A stretch of 64,000 nt of DNA from Avibacterium avium (GCF_900454535.1 NZ_UGSP01000001.1:617501-681500), one strand, 5' to 3'; numbered from the stretch's first letter, positions 20,268 to 30,204 are shown. Notes: a model not told the origin generated them from the letters alone. Made by a program: numbers and translations.

Positions 20268-21788
20268 CATCATTCGCCACAACAAGAGATTCACACCACG
20301 CAATATTACTAGCAAAAAGCACAATAAATACAATGGCATATCACCTAATTGTGCATAAGGAGTTTTGCCTACGGCTGGTGCAATACGCTGGGTTAAGGTG
20401 GTTTCCACGAACTGTGGCGCTTGGGCGATCACCTGACCTTTGGCATCAATAAAGGCAGTGATTCCTGTGTTAGTGGCGCGAATTTCAGGCTTGCCTAATT
20501 CTAACGCACGCATTCTGGCCATTTGCAAATGCTGCCAAGGGCCGATGCTGTTACCGAACCACGCATCATTGGAAATGGTCAGTAAGAAATCCGTTTCTGC
20601 GTGCAGATTTTTCTGCACTTGCGCACCAAAAATAATTTCGTAACAAATGGCAGGGGTAAATTTACGCTGTTTAGCTAAAAATGGTTGTTGAATTTCTTCC
20701 CCTGATTGGAACGCTGACATCGGTAAATTAAACACTGAGCCTAGTGGACGCAGCAAACTTTCCAACGGCACATATTCACCAAATGGAACGAGATGATGCT
20801 TGTTATAGCGGTTACTGGTTTGCTCGCTATAAGGTAAATCAGGATCGCCTAAGTTTATGATGGAATTGAATAATTTCCCTTTTTGCCAGTCTTGGTAAAT
20901 GGTGCCAATCATTACTTGCGTGCCGGTGTTTTGTGCCACTTGTTGCAAGGAAGCCAAAAATGGCTGAATACGATTTTCGAGTGTTGGCAGTGCGGCTTCA
21001 GGCAGAATGATCAGATCGCTTTTGCCTAAATGTTGTGCGATAAGACGGCTATAAATCTCTAGCGTGGCATTGAGGTATTCAGGATCCCACTTCAAATTTT
21101 GTTCAATGTTGCCTTGCACAAGGGTGATGGTTAAGGCTTTTTCTGGCTTTTCTTGCGTATAATTGGCGGACGATGACCAGATCGTCAAACCGCTTACAAT
21201 TAAACACAACGCCGATTGTGAAGTGATCACCAACCATTTTTTATCTTTTTGTAATAGGTGAGAAATCAGCGAAAAAAGCACCGCACTTACCCACATGACA
21301 AAGAAAGTTAGCCCTTGCACACCAAAGATGGGCGCAAGCCCCGAAAATGGGCTGTCGATTTGTGTGTAGCCAAATTGCAACCACGGAAAGCCAGTAAATA
21401 ACCAACCGCGTAAAAATTCGGTGAATGTCCAAAGCACGGGATAAAGTGCCAGATTATTCACCTTAAAGCGTTGAATTAAATAAGTAAATAGCGTTGGAAA
21501 CAGGGCAAGATAAGCCGCTAGCAACACCACCAAAATATAGCTGAGCCACAAAGGTGAACCACCAAATTGGTGAATACTAACGTGTAGCCAATTCACCCCA
21601 AAAGTAAAAAAGCTCAAGCCCCATAAAAATGCGCCACAAAGTGCGGTGCTTTTTTTCGCTGTTTTTGCCACCCATAATAATCCCAATAGGGAAACATAGG
21701 CCGCGCCCCAAAAATCAAAAGGAGAAAAGGCAAAAACGCCTAATCCCCCTGACAATAAAGCAATGAGATAAATTAATGCTGATTTCAT
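20253..21788 (-). CDS. lnt: Apolipoprotein N-acyltransferase
   Basis: A 511-residue inner-membrane enzyme adding the third acyl chain to lipoproteins. About six to eight transmembrane helices occupy residues 1-210. The periplasmic nitrilase-like domain (about 220-480) has the Glu-Lys-Cys triad in [22 protein letters not shown] and ICYEIIFG. The start overlaps the corC stop (ATGA), the same pairing as E. coli corC(ybeX)-lnt. Its products would include the three lipoproteins encoded near the end of the window. Confidence 0.97.
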   Translation of the reverse strand: MKSALIYLIALLSGGLGVFAFSPFDFWGAAYVSLLGLLWVAKTAKKSTALCGAFLWGLSFFTFGVNWLHVSIHQFGGSPLWLSYILVVLLAAYLALFPTLFTYLIQRFKVNNLALYPVLWTFTEFLRGWLFTGFPWLQFGYTQIDSPFSGLAPIFGVQGLTFFVMWVSAVLFSLISHLLQKDKKWLVITSQSALCLIVSGLTIWSSSANYTQEKPEKALTITLVQGNIEQNLKWDPEYLNATLEIYSRLIAQHLGKSDLIILPEAALPTLENRIQPFLASLQQVAQNTGTQVMIGTIYQDWQKGKLFNSIINLGDPDLPYSEQTSNRYNKHHLVPFGEYVPLESLLRPLGSVFNLPMSAFQSGEEIQQPFLAKQRKFTPAICYEIIFGAQVQKNLHAETDFLLTISNDAWFGNSIGPWQHLQMARMRALELGKPEIRATNTGITAFIDAKGQVIAQAPQFVETTLTQRIAPAVGKTPYAQLGDMPLYLLCFLLVILRGVNLLLWRMMKKRA

Positions 21789-22687
21789 TGAGTGTTATCG
21801 TTATTTTCTTCGTGAGTTTCCATTTCTTCCAAACATTCATCAGGCACGGTAACGCGCAACTGAATAATGCGGCGACTGTCTGCGGAAGTAACTTTGAAGT
21901 GCAGGTTTTCAAGGGTGATTTCTTCGCCCCGCTTCGGCAAATGACCAAAGGCTTGCATTACCACACCGCCCACGGTATCTACTTCTTCATCGGCAAAATG
22001 GGTGTGGAATTGCTGGTTGAAGTCTTCAATATCTGTTAATGCGCGCACTGCGTAAGTATGACGCGAAAGCTGACGTATATCCGCCACGTCTTCTTCATCA
22101 AATTCATCTTCAATGTCGCCAACGATTTGTTCCAAAATATCTTCAATGGTTACCAAGCCCGATACTGCACCAAATTCGTCCACCACAATGGCCATATGAA
22201 AGCGTTCAGAACGGAAATCTTTCAACATTCTGTCGACTCGCTTGCTTTCAGGCACAATCACTACGGGGCGAAGTAGGGCGAGAAGCTCAAATTCTTCCGC
22301 ATTGGAACGCAAAAATTTGAGTAAATCTTTGGCGTGCAAAATACCGGCGATATTGTCTTTTTCATCGGTGATCACAGGAAAACGTGAGTGGGCACTCTCA
22401 ATAATAGTTTCCAAGCAGGCATCTAAATCTTGTTCTGCTTCAATAAAGACGATTTGCGAACGAGGGATCATAATATCTCGTACGCGCAATTCAGCGATTT
22501 CCATTACCCCTTCGATCATCTCACGGGTATCTTGATCGATTAATTCATTCTGTTCGGAATCACGGATCACCTCCACCAATTCCTCACGATTTTTCAGCTC
22601 ACCTTGGAAAAATCGCCCAAATAGGGATTGCAAAAAACTCTTTTTATTTACTGTTTCTAAGCCAGTACTTTGGCTATCATCGGCCAT
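21785..22687 (-). CDS. corC: CBS-domain protein CorC (YbeX)
   Basis: A 300-residue soluble protein. It has an N-terminal linker, two CBS domains (about 68-190; [20 protein letters not shown] starts the first) and a C-terminal CorC/HlyC domain (about 205-285). YbeX has been linked to Mg/Co efflux and more recently to ribosome maturation; the assignment of role is uncertain. It precedes lnt with a 4-nt overlap. ybeY and ybeZ, the usual upstream partners, are not present here. Confidence 0.93.
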   Translation of the reverse strand: MADDSQSTGLETVNKKSFLQSLFGRFFQGELKNREELVEVIRDSEQNELIDQDTREMIEGVMEIAELRVRDIMIPRSQIVFIEAEQDLDACLETIIESAHSRFPVITDEKDNIAGILHAKDLLKFLRSNAEEFELLALLRPVVIVPESKRVDRMLKDFRSERFHMAIVVDEFGAVSGLVTIEDILEQIVGDIEDEFDEEDVADIRQLSRHTYAVRALTDIEDFNQQFHTHFADEEVDTVGGVVMQAFGHLPKRGEEITLENLHFKVTSADSRRIIQLRVTVPDECLEEMETHEENNDNTQ

Positions 22688-22824
22688 TTTGTTATCTCTT
22701 GTCTTTGTTTATGAATGTTTAATAAAAATATACTCGGGCTATCATATCAAAACTTAACCGCTGGGCAAGGGGAATATTGAGTAATATATACCTAAAAACC
22801 TTGTGATGCATAAGGAGTAAAAAT

Positions 22825-22911
22825 TTGAAACGTTATTTTATTTTTATTTTGATCACATTCACATTTTTGAAATATGACGATTGTTTTCTAGTTATTACCA
22901 TCATAGCATAA
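22825..22911 (+). CDS. Possible 28-residue hydrophobic leader peptide
   Basis: A TTG at 22825 follows AAGGAG (22812-22817) with 7-nt spacing. It opens a 28-codon frame, starting LKRYFIFILITFTFLKYD and ending with TAA at 22909-22911. The peptide is strongly hydrophobic. It lies in the 263-bp gap between corC and the PL8 fragment, ending about 40 nt before the latter. It could be a small membrane peptide, a leader, or chance in AT-rich DNA. I do not recognise it. Confidence 0.2.
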   Translation: MKRYFIFILITFTFLKYDDCFLVITIIA

Positions 22912-22950
22912 CGCACATTATCATTATTTGTATTATTTAAGGAGAGAAAG

Positions 22951-23427
22951 ATGCCCCGATTTCGTTTATCAAAAGTGATGTGTATGCTAGCGCCTGTGAT
23001 GTTAGCAAGCATTCCGACTTTACCTGTTTATGCTGAAACAAATTCTGTTGTAGCTGTGGAACACGCCAAAACTCAAAATGCCTATAATCAAATATTACAA
23101 AATTGGAAAAACCACCTTACAGGTATATCGTTAGACACTACAAATAATATGGCTAATAATGCGAAACAAGCGTTGTTAAGTAACGATACTTTTGATTTTA
23201 GTGAACAAAAAACAGCAGGGGCAAAAATTCGCTCGACAGTGAATACAATCAGAGATTTAGCCGTAGGATATAATAAATCGGGTTCGCAATTTTATCAAAA
23301 CCAAGACGCTAAGCAGCTAATCGTTTCTTCTTTGGAAAAAATTCATATCGGCGGCTACCAAGTGGGGGAAAAAGAATATGGTAACTTTATGAGTCAGTTC
23401 TTAAGGGATATAGCAGGTTATGAGTAA
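22951..23427 (+). pseudogene. Truncated polysaccharide lyase family 8 (hyaluronate/chondroitin lyase) N-terminal fragment
   Basis: The 158-residue product has a signal peptide (about 1-29, ending VYAETN) and then the alpha-helical start of a PL8 lyase. YNQILQNWKNHLTGISLDT (about 45-63) and IRSTVNTIRDLAVGYNKSGSQFYQ line up with streptococcal hyaluronate lyase segments. The stretch ending GGYQVGEKEYGNFM corresponds to the region just before the conserved GNWWDWEIG. The chain then stops after FLRDIAGYE. Full PL8 enzymes have 700 or more residues, and every catalytic residue is missing. No continuation is found in any frame downstream. Most likely a decayed gene; a secreted carbohydrate-binding remnant is possible. 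The RBS AAGGAGAG is good. Confidence 0.6.
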
Positions 23428-23511
23428 ACGGTGTAAGCTCGGATATAAAAAATAGCTAACTTTAATTTGAAAAGATTTTTTAAGAGAAAGAAATCGGGTA
23501 TTTTGTAGAAT

Positions 23512-23545
23512 AAAAAGCCACCACATACAAAGTGTAGTGGCTTTT
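23512..23545. terminator. Bidirectional terminator between the PL8 fragment and the barrel gene
   Basis: AAAAGCCAC (23513-23521) pairs with GTGGCTTTT (23537-23545), with one mismatch and three further pairs inside. Both strands have an A/T tract at the outer end. It sits 10 nt from the end of the minus-strand gene. Confidence 0.75.
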
Positions 23546-23554
23546 ATAAATATT

Positions 23555-24163
23555 TTAGAATGCGTAACTAATATTTAAAGCAATGCTATTGCTTTTAAAT
23601 TCAATTTCATTTTTCGCTTTTAAGGTTACACGGTTATAATCCAAACCTGCAACAAGGTTATTTACCATTTTAACTTTTACTCCAAAGCCATAGCTGAAAC
23701 CGAATGCATTATTGTTTTCAAAGGATACTCTATTAAATTTTGAGTTACTTTCATTCATCTCAAAATTACCTGCTTCAACACCAACTTTTATATAGGGAAG
23801 AATGTTGTCAATTTGATATCCTTGTAAATAATGAAGTCCCACACGAAAGTTTTCTTTTGCGATCTCTTCTCCTTCTTTATCTTTCACTTTGTTATTGGGG
23901 ATAGTCAATTTACCTTCAATAATTCCAACGAAATTATCGCCATAATTAAAGGCATAGCCACCAATTACACCAATACCTAGAGAGCGGGAGTTTGAACCAG
24001 TATAATTTCCGTGATATTCTGGATAACCAATTTCTTTGACCGGTACGGAGAAAGATTGTTTATTAAAACTAAGTTCTCCACCTAAGTAGCCCCCATTAAA
24101 TACCTCAGCTTGGGATAAAATAGGTAAAGTAAATAATAACCCAGCGAATAATATTTTTTTCAT
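23555..24163 (-). CDS. Outer-membrane beta-barrel protein (Opa/OmpA-like fold)
   Basis: A 202-residue protein. A signal peptide (about 1-19, cleaved after LSQA) precedes alternating hydrophobic strands of a small barrel, and the chain ends in SYAF with the terminal phenylalanine typical of outer-membrane barrels. GYLGGELSFNKQSF near the start and FGFSYGFGVKVKMVNNLVAGLDY near the end are typical of eight-stranded porin-like surface proteins. It follows the lipoprotein gene by 13 nt and is probably co-transcribed. The ligand or role is unknown; adhesion is one possibility for the family. AT-rich codon use compared with its neighbours. Confidence 0.8.
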   Translation of the reverse strand: MKKILFAGLLFTLPILSQAEVFNGGYLGGELSFNKQSFSVPVKEIGYPEYHGNYTGSNSRSLGIGVIGGYAFNYGDNFVGIIEGKLTIPNNKVKDKEGEEIAKENFRVGLHYLQGYQIDNILPYIKVGVEAGNFEMNESNSKFNRVSFENNNAFGFSYGFGVKVKMVNNLVAGLDYNRVTLKAKNEIEFKSNSIALNISYAF

Positions 24164-24176
24164 ACTATTTATTCCA

Positions 24177-24656
24177 TTATAAGTTAATTTTTTCTAATTT
24201 GGAGCGCTGTTCTTCTGTTAGTGTATTAATATCAATAATATTTAAGGCTCTTTCTTTTCCTGTACTTAATGTACCTATAACTTGTTCTGGAAGTTTATAC
24301 ATTGCTCCTGTAATTGGATCTACAATAAGTAAACCTACTAGACCACCAAATAGTAAATTACCAATATACCAGCCATCTACGTTAGGTGTAACATTAACCG
24401 TTGAAATAGATTTTCCTTTTTGGAAAGTAATAGTGTATTCCGCCTTTTTGAAATATCCATCTCCGGCCTTTAGAGTTACTGTTTGAGGTGTAGTTCCTCG
24501 ACTAATAATTTCACCTTTTGCATTTTTTATCGTAAATTCAGCACCAGAAGGTTCTGATTTAATGGCTACTGGATATTTACTCTCACTGAGAATAGTTGCA
24601 CAACCTGTAAGTGCTAATGTACTAGAAAGAAATGCGATTTTAAGTAAATTTTTCAT
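24177..24656 (-). CDS. Putative outer-membrane lipoprotein with PEGA-like domain
   Basis: A 159-residue protein with a type II signal peptide and lipobox LALTGCAT (Cys about 19). After it comes a PEGA-like segment (IKSEPSGAEFTIKNAKGEIISRG, about 33-55). A hydrophobic hairpin (WYIGNLLFGGLVGLLIVDPITGAMYKLP, about 97-124) resembles small lipoproteins often found in phage or accessory contexts. The function is unknown. It is the first gene of a two-gene unit with the barrel protein and is divergent from the XRE regulator. Confidence 0.8.
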   Translation of the reverse strand: MKNLLKIAFLSSTLALTGCATILSESKYPVAIKSEPSGAEFTIKNAKGEIISRGTTPQTVTLKAGDGYFKKAEYTITFQKGKSISTVNVTPNVDGWYIGNLLFGGLVGLLIVDPITGAMYKLPEQVIGTLSTGKERALNIIDINTLTEEQRSKLEKINL

Positions 24657-24686
24657 AGATAAACCTCATTAAATATGTAAAATGTA

Positions 24687-24699
24687 TGCTTTTAAAGCA
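24687..24699. promoter_or_regulatory. Palindrome upstream of the lipoprotein gene
   Basis: TGCTTT-T-AAAGCA is a perfect 6-bp inverted repeat around one base, 30 nt upstream of the lipoprotein start. It may be an operator for the divergent regulator. Confidence 0.3.
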
Positions 24700-24751
24700 A
24701 TACGATTCTACATAACCTCGGTTGCTATAAACCACACAAAAAACTGACAGT

Positions 24752-24774
24752 TCTCTGCTCAATATAGGCAGAGA
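24752..24774. promoter_or_regulatory. Candidate XRE autoregulatory operator
   Basis: TCTCTGC-(9 nt)-GCAGAGA is a perfect 7-bp inverted repeat ending 20 nt before the regulator's ATG. Position and symmetry fit a helix-turn-helix repressor controlling its own gene and the divergent lipoprotein gene. It is not a terminator, because no T-run follows. Confidence 0.4.
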
Positions 24775-24794
24775 TTGAACAAATGGAGCAGGCA

Positions 24795-25193
24795 ATGGCG
24801 ATACACGAGAAAATTAGATTAATACGAGAAATGAATCATTGGTCGCAAGAAGAAATGGCAGAAAAAATGAATTTATCACCAAGTGGTTATGCAAAAATTG
24901 AGCGTGGAGAAACGCAATTACATTACGAAAAATTAAAGAAAATTGCACAAATTTTTGATATGGATATTTCTGAATTGGTCAAAGATGATCGTAATATTTG
25001 CTTTTTAATTAGTGAGAATAGCCAACTTAGCTCTAATTATTATGGTACAAGCGAAGCGGTTACCATTGAAAATGAAAAACTCAAATTAGCGTTAAGTTAT
25101 AAAGATCAACTATTAGAACAAAAAGACAAAGAAATTGAATCCTTAAAAGAAATTATTGCGTTATTGAAAGCACAACACCGTAAAGAAAAATAA
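24795..25193 (+). CDS. XRE-family helix-turn-helix regulator with C-terminal coiled coil
   Basis: A 132-residue protein. Residues about 1-60 are a Cro/C1-type HTH (IRLIREMNHWSQEEMAEKMN ... GYAKIERGETQLHYEKL). Residues about 95-132 form a charged coiled coil with repeated Glu/Lys. ATG 24795 is chosen because GGAG lies 6 bp upstream; an ATG at 24783 would contain that RBS. It is divergent from the lipoprotein/barrel pair and separated from it by two palindromes, suggesting it controls that pair. Similar short HTH plus coiled-coil proteins are common in accessory regions of Pasteurellaceae and Neisseriaceae. Confidence 0.85.
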   Translation: MAIHEKIRLIREMNHWSQEEMAEKMNLSPSGYAKIERGETQLHYEKLKKIAQIFDMDISELVKDDRNICFLISENSQLSSNYYGTSEAVTIENEKLKLALSYKDQLLEQKDKEIESLKEIIALLKAQHRKEK

Positions 25194-25206
25194 GTGCGGT
25201 CGTTTT

Positions 25207-25809
25207 TTACAACTTTTTCTTAAATTTATTCCAAACCTTGTCTTCTTGCCCACGCCATAGGCGTTGGATATTGTCGTGGTGGCGGTAAACAAGTAGGCAG
25301 CAGACGAGAGCGACTGGGAAGGTGAATTCAGGTTTGTACCACCATACATAAAAAGGAATGGTGATCGCGGCGATAACTGCGCTTAAAGATGAATAGCCTG
25401 TGAGCAAAAACACCGCAAGCCAAGTGCCGAGCATCCACAGATCCACGCCCCAGCCGATAGGGGCGATTGCGCCAAATGCGGTGGCAACGCCTTTTCCGCC
25501 TTTAAATTTAAAGAAGATGGGGAAGATATGCCCTAAACAGGCGGCCAGTGCGACCATGCCTAACTGAAATTGGGTTAAGCCAAGATAATAGCCCGCCCAT
25601 ACAGGAAGCATTCCTTTTAGAATGTCAAAAATGAGTACTGCTAAGGCAGCCCAGCGCCCGCCGATGCGTAGTACGTTAGTTGCACCGGGGTTGTGTGAGC
25701 CTGTTGTGCGTGGATCAGGTAAGCCTGCTAGGCGACAAAATAAAATAGCGCTCGAAATTGAACCGAGCAAATACGCACAAAACATATAAAAAAGGGCGAA
25801 AAGGCTCAT
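25207..25809 (-). CDS. plsY: Glycerol-3-phosphate acyltransferase PlsY
   Basis: A 200-residue inner-membrane enzyme that uses acyl-phosphate to make lysophosphatidic acid, the first membrane-phospholipid step. Family motifs lie on cytoplasmic loops between about five membrane helices: [33 protein letters not shown] (about 37-48) and [14 protein letters not shown] (about 101-114). It is divergent from folB across a 99-bp gap, a common arrangement in gamma-proteobacteria. Confidence 0.96.
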   Translation of the reverse strand: MSLFALFYMFCAYLLGSISSAILFCRLAGLPDPRTTGSHNPGATNVLRIGGRWAALAVLIFDILKGMLPVWAGYYLGLTQFQLGMVALAACLGHIFPIFFKFKGGKGVATAFGAIAPIGWGVDLWMLGTWLAVFLLTGYSSLSAVIAAITIPFYVWWYKPEFTFPVALVCCLLVYRHHDNIQRLWRGQEDKVWNKFKKKL

Positions 25810-25908
25810 TTTTACCTACCTGATTCGTCAAGTGAAAAATTTGTTCGTCTATTGTACATAAACTTGGTAGCATACGCCTAATAGTATTTCAGGATATTGA
25901 AGGATTTT

Positions 25909-26265
25909 ATGATAGATCGCATTTTTATTGAAGAATTGGTCGTTTTCGCTCAAATTGGCGTGTATGACTGGGAACAACAAATCAAACAAAAGCTTATTTT
26001 TGATATAGAAATGGCGTGGGATTGCCGCCAAGCCGCAGAAAGTGATGATGTGGCATATTGTCTAAATTACGCAGAAGTCAGCGAATTTATCATTGACTAT
26101 GTGCAATCTAAGCCCTTTTTCTTAATTGAGCGCGTGGCTTATGAAGTGGCAGTGCAGCTTGAACAAAAATATGGGCTGAGCTGGTTAAAAATTAAATTAA
26201 GTAAACCTAAAGCCGTAGCACAAGCCCGCAATGTGGGGATTATTGTGGAACGCGGCACAAGATGA
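25909..26265 (+). CDS. folB: Dihydroneopterin aldolase
   Basis: A 118-residue enzyme of folate synthesis that converts dihydroneopterin to hydroxymethyl-dihydropterin. The start MIDRIFIEELVVFAQIGVYDWEQ is diagnostic and includes the catalytic region. VAYCLNYAEVSEFI and the C-terminal KLSKPKAVAQARNVGIIVER complete the pterin pocket. ATG 25909 has AAGGA with normal spacing; an upstream TTG at 25897 is rejected. It overlaps the next gene by 4 nt (ATGA). Confidence 0.96.
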   Translation: MIDRIFIEELVVFAQIGVYDWEQQIKQKLIFDIEMAWDCRQAAESDDVAYCLNYAEVSEFIIDYVQSKPFFLIERVAYEVAVQLEQKYGLSWLKIKLSKPKAVAQARNVGIIVERGTR

Positions 26266-27155
26266 ACAAACAGCATTATGGCTATCTTTGCCTGATTTTA
26301 GCCACCTTATTTTGGGGCGGCAATTATATTTTCGGCAAAATGTTAAGCCGTGAAGTGGATCCCATTGTGCTAACTTATCTTCGTTGGTTTCCCGCTGCGG
26401 TAATTTTGTTATTGCTGTTTGCTAAACGTGTCATCACTTTTTATCCCACTATTCAAAAAACGTGGAAAATTTTGACCGCACTTTCTTTACTCGGCATTGT
26501 CATTTTCCCGTTATTTCTTTATCAGGGCTTACAAACCACCACCGCACTTAATGCCAGTATTTATCTTGCGGTTGTGCCGATTGCGGTATTATTGCTGAAT
26601 CGTCTTGTTTTCGGGGATAAAATTCGCCCTTTAATGCTCGCAGGGGCAGTGGTGAGTTTCTTCGGTGTATTATGTTTATTAAGCCAAGGCGATCTACAAA
26701 CCTTACTGAACTTTAATGTGAATAAAGGGGATTTATGGGCGATTGGCTCGGCCTTGAGCTGGGCGCTGTACTGCTGCATTATCCGCCTACGTCCAACAGA
26801 CTTACCCAACGCCGTGATGCTCACCTTGCTTGTTGCTATTGCGATGTTGTGCTTTAGCCCTGTTTTTCTATGGAAAGCTTTAACCGCCAGCGAGCCGATT
26901 ATGAGCCAAATCTCTACGAGCCATTGGGCAATGATTGGGTATTTGGTTATCGGACCGTCAATTTTATCTTACGCCTTTTGGAATTACGGCATAAGCCTTG
27001 TGGGCGGCGCGAAAGGTGCGGTGTTTACCAATGTAACGCCGTTATTCGCCGCGTTGCTTGGCATTAGCGTTTTGGGCGAAGCGCTCTATTGGTATCATTT
27101 CGCCAGTGGTGCATTAATTGTGCTAGGGTTGCTGATGTGTAATCGGAAAGGATAA
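26262..27155 (+). CDS. EamA/DMT-family transporter
   Basis: A 297-residue protein with ten predicted transmembrane helices in two EamA repeats (about 5-140 and 150-295). GGNYIFGKMLSREVDPIVLTYLRW starts the first; FTNVTPLFAALLGISVLGEAL is typical of the second. DMT exporters move amino acids or metabolites, and the substrate cannot be read from sequence. It is translationally coupled to folB. Two uptake signals lie inside the gene. Confidence 0.9.
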   Translation: MNKQHYGYLCLILATLFWGGNYIFGKMLSREVDPIVLTYLRWFPAAVILLLLFAKRVITFYPTIQKTWKILTALSLLGIVIFPLFLYQGLQTTTALNASIYLAVVPIAVLLLNRLVFGDKIRPLMLAGAVVSFFGVLCLLSQGDLQTLLNFNVNKGDLWAIGSALSWALYCCIIRLRPTDLPNAVMLTLLVAIAMLCFSPVFLWKALTASEPIMSQISTSHWAMIGYLVIGPSILSYAFWNYGISLVGGAKGAVFTNVTPLFAALLGISVLGEALYWYHFASGALIVLGLLMCNRKG

Positions 27156-27180
27156 CGCAATAAATAAACGCGAAAAAACA

Positions 27181-27212
27181 AAAAAGTGCGGTATTTTTCA
27201 CCGCACTTTTTT
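27181..27212. terminator. Inverted uptake-signal bidirectional terminator
   Basis: AAAAAGTGCGGT (27181-27192), a 7-nt loop and ACCGCACTTTTTT (27200-27212) form a 12-bp stem with an A-tract and T-run at its two ends. It separates the convergent EamA and ddc genes and should stop transcription from both. Confidence 0.88.
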
Positions 27213-27229
27213 ATTATCGTCTAGAAAGA

Positions 27230-28762
27230 TTAATCAATCGCTGGCACATAATTGCCGGCAACGATCGCATCTTTGATGTTATCAGCGGTTTCCAGCACTT
27301 GAGCGAGCAAGGCTTGCACGTTTTCAAGGGTGGCAATTGGGCTAAGGGTGGTCATTTTTAAGGCTTGTACGCCATTGACTTTCGTTACCCCAATATTAGC
27401 TTCACCACGGGCGAACAATTCGTCTGCGATATTTTGATTGAGATTATCAATAAATTCCGCTGGGTAGTTCGCAGGATTGACACGGAATAACACCGAAGCG
27501 AACTGCGGTTCAACTAATAATTCAAGGCCTTCTGTGGCTTTGATGTAATCCGCCACTTCGCGCGTGAGTTTCACCCCGTGGTCGATCATTGAACCGTAAA
27601 GCTCTTCACCAAGTGCTTCTACGGTGAACCATAATTTTAACGCATCAAAACGGCGGGTGGTTTGTAGGGATTTTGCCACGAGGTTAGGCACACCGTGTTC
27701 TTCATCATATTCTGAGTTGAGATAATCCGCTTTGTAGTCGATGAAGCGATAATTTTCTGGATCACGCAGTAAAAACGCACCGCAGGAAATACTTTGGAAG
27801 AAATGCTTGTGGAAATCAAGGGTAACGGAATCTGCCAGCTCTAAGCCGTCTAGCCAGTGGCGGTAGTCGTTGGAAAGCAGTAATGCCCCGCCCCACGCGG
27901 CATCAACGTGTAGCCACGCATCATATTGATCGGCTAATTTACGAATGTCTTTGAGTGGATCGATTGCCCCTGCGTCAGTTGTGCCTGCGGTTGCCACAAT
28001 GCACGCCACCAATTTTCCTTCCGCTTTAAGATTTGCCAAAATTTCCGCCAAGGCATTGACGTCCATTTGTGCATTTTCATTACAAGGCACGCTCACCACG
28101 GATTGGAATCCCATTCCCATCATCGCCATATTTTTTTGTACGGAGAAATGGGCGTTTTCTGAACATAACACTTTTACACGTTGCAAGGCTTCTGCTGGCA
28201 AGCCATCTTGCTGTACAGACCATTCTTTGCCTTCTGCATTTTGCCAGTGTTTTGCCACGCAAGCATCACGCGCCAATAGCACACCCATTAAGTTAGATTG
28301 CGTACCGCCAGAAGTGAATACGCCCGCATCACCTGCGGCATAGCCCACTTTTTCACGTAACCATTCAATCAGTTGCACTTCCATTAATGAGCCTGCGGGG
28401 CTTTGATCCCAAGAGTCCATTGATTGGTTGGTGGCGTTAATAAACACTTCTGCCACTTGGCTTGCCACCATTGTTGGGCAATGTAAGTGCGCTAAAGAAT
28501 GAGGGTGATGCACTTTTAGGCTTTTATTTAAGAATAATTCCGTTAAGCGATCTAAGGATTTTTCTAAGCCAAAACCTTGCTCAGAGGGTTGAAAAGCAAT
28601 TTCTTCGCGTAGCTGTTTAATGCTACCACCCGTGTACATTTTGTTATTTTTGAGCCAATTTCCTACCGCACTTATTGCTGTTGCCATATTTTTTTCATAA
28701 TCAGCGATAGATTGTGGATCATTGCAAAGAAGGGATTGTTTGTGTTTTGCGAAATCGACCAT
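27230..28762 (-). CDS. ddc: L-2,4-diaminobutyrate decarboxylase
   Basis: A 510-residue group II PLP decarboxylase that makes 1,3-diaminopropane from diaminobutyrate. The cofactor motifs are [18 protein letters not shown] (about 147-164), [13 protein letters not shown] and the lysine in [17 protein letters not shown]. It is paired with dat as in Haemophilus, where the two genes give the diaminopropane typical of the family. A terminator-like hairpin lies between dat and ddc. Confidence 0.95.
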   Translation of the reverse strand: MVDFAKHKQSLLCNDPQSIADYEKNMATAISAVGNWLKNNKMYTGGSIKQLREEIAFQPSEQGFGLEKSLDRLTELFLNKSLKVHHPHSLAHLHCPTMVASQVAEVFINATNQSMDSWDQSPAGSLMEVQLIEWLREKVGYAAGDAGVFTSGGTQSNLMGVLLARDACVAKHWQNAEGKEWSVQQDGLPAEALQRVKVLCSENAHFSVQKNMAMMGMGFQSVVSVPCNENAQMDVNALAEILANLKAEGKLVACIVATAGTTDAGAIDPLKDIRKLADQYDAWLHVDAAWGGALLLSNDYRHWLDGLELADSVTLDFHKHFFQSISCGAFLLRDPENYRFIDYKADYLNSEYDEEHGVPNLVAKSLQTTRRFDALKLWFTVEALGEELYGSMIDHGVKLTREVADYIKATEGLELLVEPQFASVLFRVNPANYPAEFIDNLNQNIADELFARGEANIGVTKVNGVQALKMTTLSPIATLENVQALLAQVLETADNIKDAIVAGNYVPAID

Positions 28763-28796
28763 TGAGAATTTCCTGAAAGATGATTGAGGTAAAAAT

Positions 28797-28829
28797 AGCT
28801 AAAAGGGGCGTTACACACCCCATTTAGCT
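28797..28829 (-). terminator. Intergenic terminator between dat and ddc
   Basis: AGCTAAAAGGGG (28797-28808) pairs with CCCCATTTAGCT (28818-28829) with one A-A mismatch. On the minus strand the stem is followed by ATTTTTACC. It lies 11 nt after the dat stop and should lower ddc expression relative to dat unless a promoter follows. Confidence 0.7.
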
Positions 28830-28839
28830 AGATTAATAA

Positions 28840-30204
28840 TTAGCCACGCACGGCTTTTAATGCGTCTGCAACAGATTGAGCAAAGCGTTTGATTAATTCT
28901 TCGCTTTCTGCTTGGGTGATGATGAGTGGGCAAAGAATACGCACCACGTTACCGCCACGACCGCCACGTTCTAACAATAGCTTATTGTTAAAGCAAGCTT
29001 TTTGGATTGCAGCGGCAAGTTCACCATCTGCTGGATAAGCGCCGATGCGATCTTGTGGTTTACGCTCATCAACAATCTCAATCCCGATCATTAAACCACG
29101 TCCACGCACGTTACCGATACAAGGATACTGCTGGGCTAATTTCTTCAATTCAGTTTGTAAGAAATCACCGCGTTCTAAGGCATTTTGCGCCAAGTTTTGC
29201 TCACGCATTACTTTTAATGAGGCATAACCTGTCGCCATTGCCATTTGGTTGCCGCGGAATGTGCCTGTGTGTCCTGCTGGTTGCCACGCATCAAATTCTT
29301 TGCGAATGGCTAGCACCGCTAATGGTAAACTTCCACCTACCGCTTTTGACATTACAACGATGTCTGGCTCGATGCCTGCATATTCAAAGGCAAACATTTT
29401 TCCTGAACGGCAGAAGCCTGCTTGTACTTCATCAAGAATTAACACAATGCCGTGTTTTTTGGTCACTTCACGGATTTTTTGTAACCATTTCACTGGCGCA
29501 GTAACCACACCGCCTTCCCCTTGAATGGCTTCAAGAATCACGGCTGCAGGTTTTACCACACCGCTTTCAACGTCTTCAATAAAGTTTTCAAAATAATAGG
29601 TTAAAGCATCAACACCTGCTTCACCACCTAAGCCTAATGGACAACGATATTCGTGCGGATAAGGCATAAATTGCACGCCAGCCATTAAGTTTTGTACCGC
29701 GTTTTTCGCGTTTAAGTTGCCTGTCATCGCCAATGAACCGTGGGTCATTCCGTGGTAACCACCAGAGAATGCGATAACATTACCACGCCCTGTGTAGGTT
29801 TTAGCAAGTTTTACCGCTGCTTCTGTGCCATCAGCACCAGAAGGGCCACAGAATTGCAAGCGATATTGATCTTTCGGGAAGAAAGAAAGCAGTTCTTCGG
29901 TAAATGCGTCTTTTAATGGCGTGGTTAAATCTAATGTATGAAGTGGTAAACCACTGCTTAATACGTCTTGAATAGCTTGGATCACCGCTGGGTGATTATG
30001 TCCAAGGGCTAATGTACCTGCACCAGCTAAGCAATCAAGATATTCATTACCTTCTACGTCTGTTACCCAGCAGCCTTGTGCTTTTGCGATCGCCAATGGC
30101 AATTTGCGTGGATAACTACGCACATTGGATTCCATTTCATTTTGACGAGTAAGGTAATATTCGTTGGTTGCGTTGTTGATTGGATTTACAGGAGTGTTTG
30201 TCAT
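28840..30204 (-). CDS. dat: Diaminobutyrate-2-oxoglutarate aminotransferase
   Basis: A 454-residue class III PLP aminotransferase that makes L-2,4-diaminobutyrate from aspartate semialdehyde. [41 protein letters not shown] and the PLP lysine in [16 protein letters not shown] (about 288) are standard. It feeds ddc downstream. The 263-bp region upstream has several stem-loops and may be a regulatory leader. Confidence 0.95.
   Translation of the reverse strand: MTNTPVNPINNATNEYYLTRQNEMESNVRSYPRKLPLAIAKAQGCWVTDVEGNEYLDCLAGAGTLALGHNHPAVIQAIQDVLSSGLPLHTLDLTTPLKDAFTEELLSFFPKDQYRLQFCGPSGADGTEAAVKLAKTYTGRGNVIAFSGGYHGMTHGSLAMTGNLNAKNAVQNLMAGVQFMPYPHEYRCPLGLGGEAGVDALTYYFENFIEDVESGVVKPAAVILEAIQGEGGVVTAPVKWLQKIREVTKKHGIVLILDEVQAGFCRSGKMFAFEYAGIEPDIVVMSKAVGGSLPLAVLAIRKEFDAWQPAGHTGTFRGNQMAMATGYASLKVMREQNLAQNALERGDFLQTELKKLAQQYPCIGNVRGRGLMIGIEIVDERKPQDRIGAYPADGELAAAIQKACFNNKLLLERGGRGGNVVRILCPLIITQAESEELIKRFAQSVADALKAVRG

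Noticed and set aside
27945-28343. 132-codon ORF antisense to ddc
   Set aside because: Shadow frame caused by codon bias of ddc, with Ser/Pro/Ala-rich unstructured translation.
29007-29504. 165-codon ORF antisense to dat
   Set aside because: Long open antisense frame without RBS or similarity; dat is clearly coding on the other strand.
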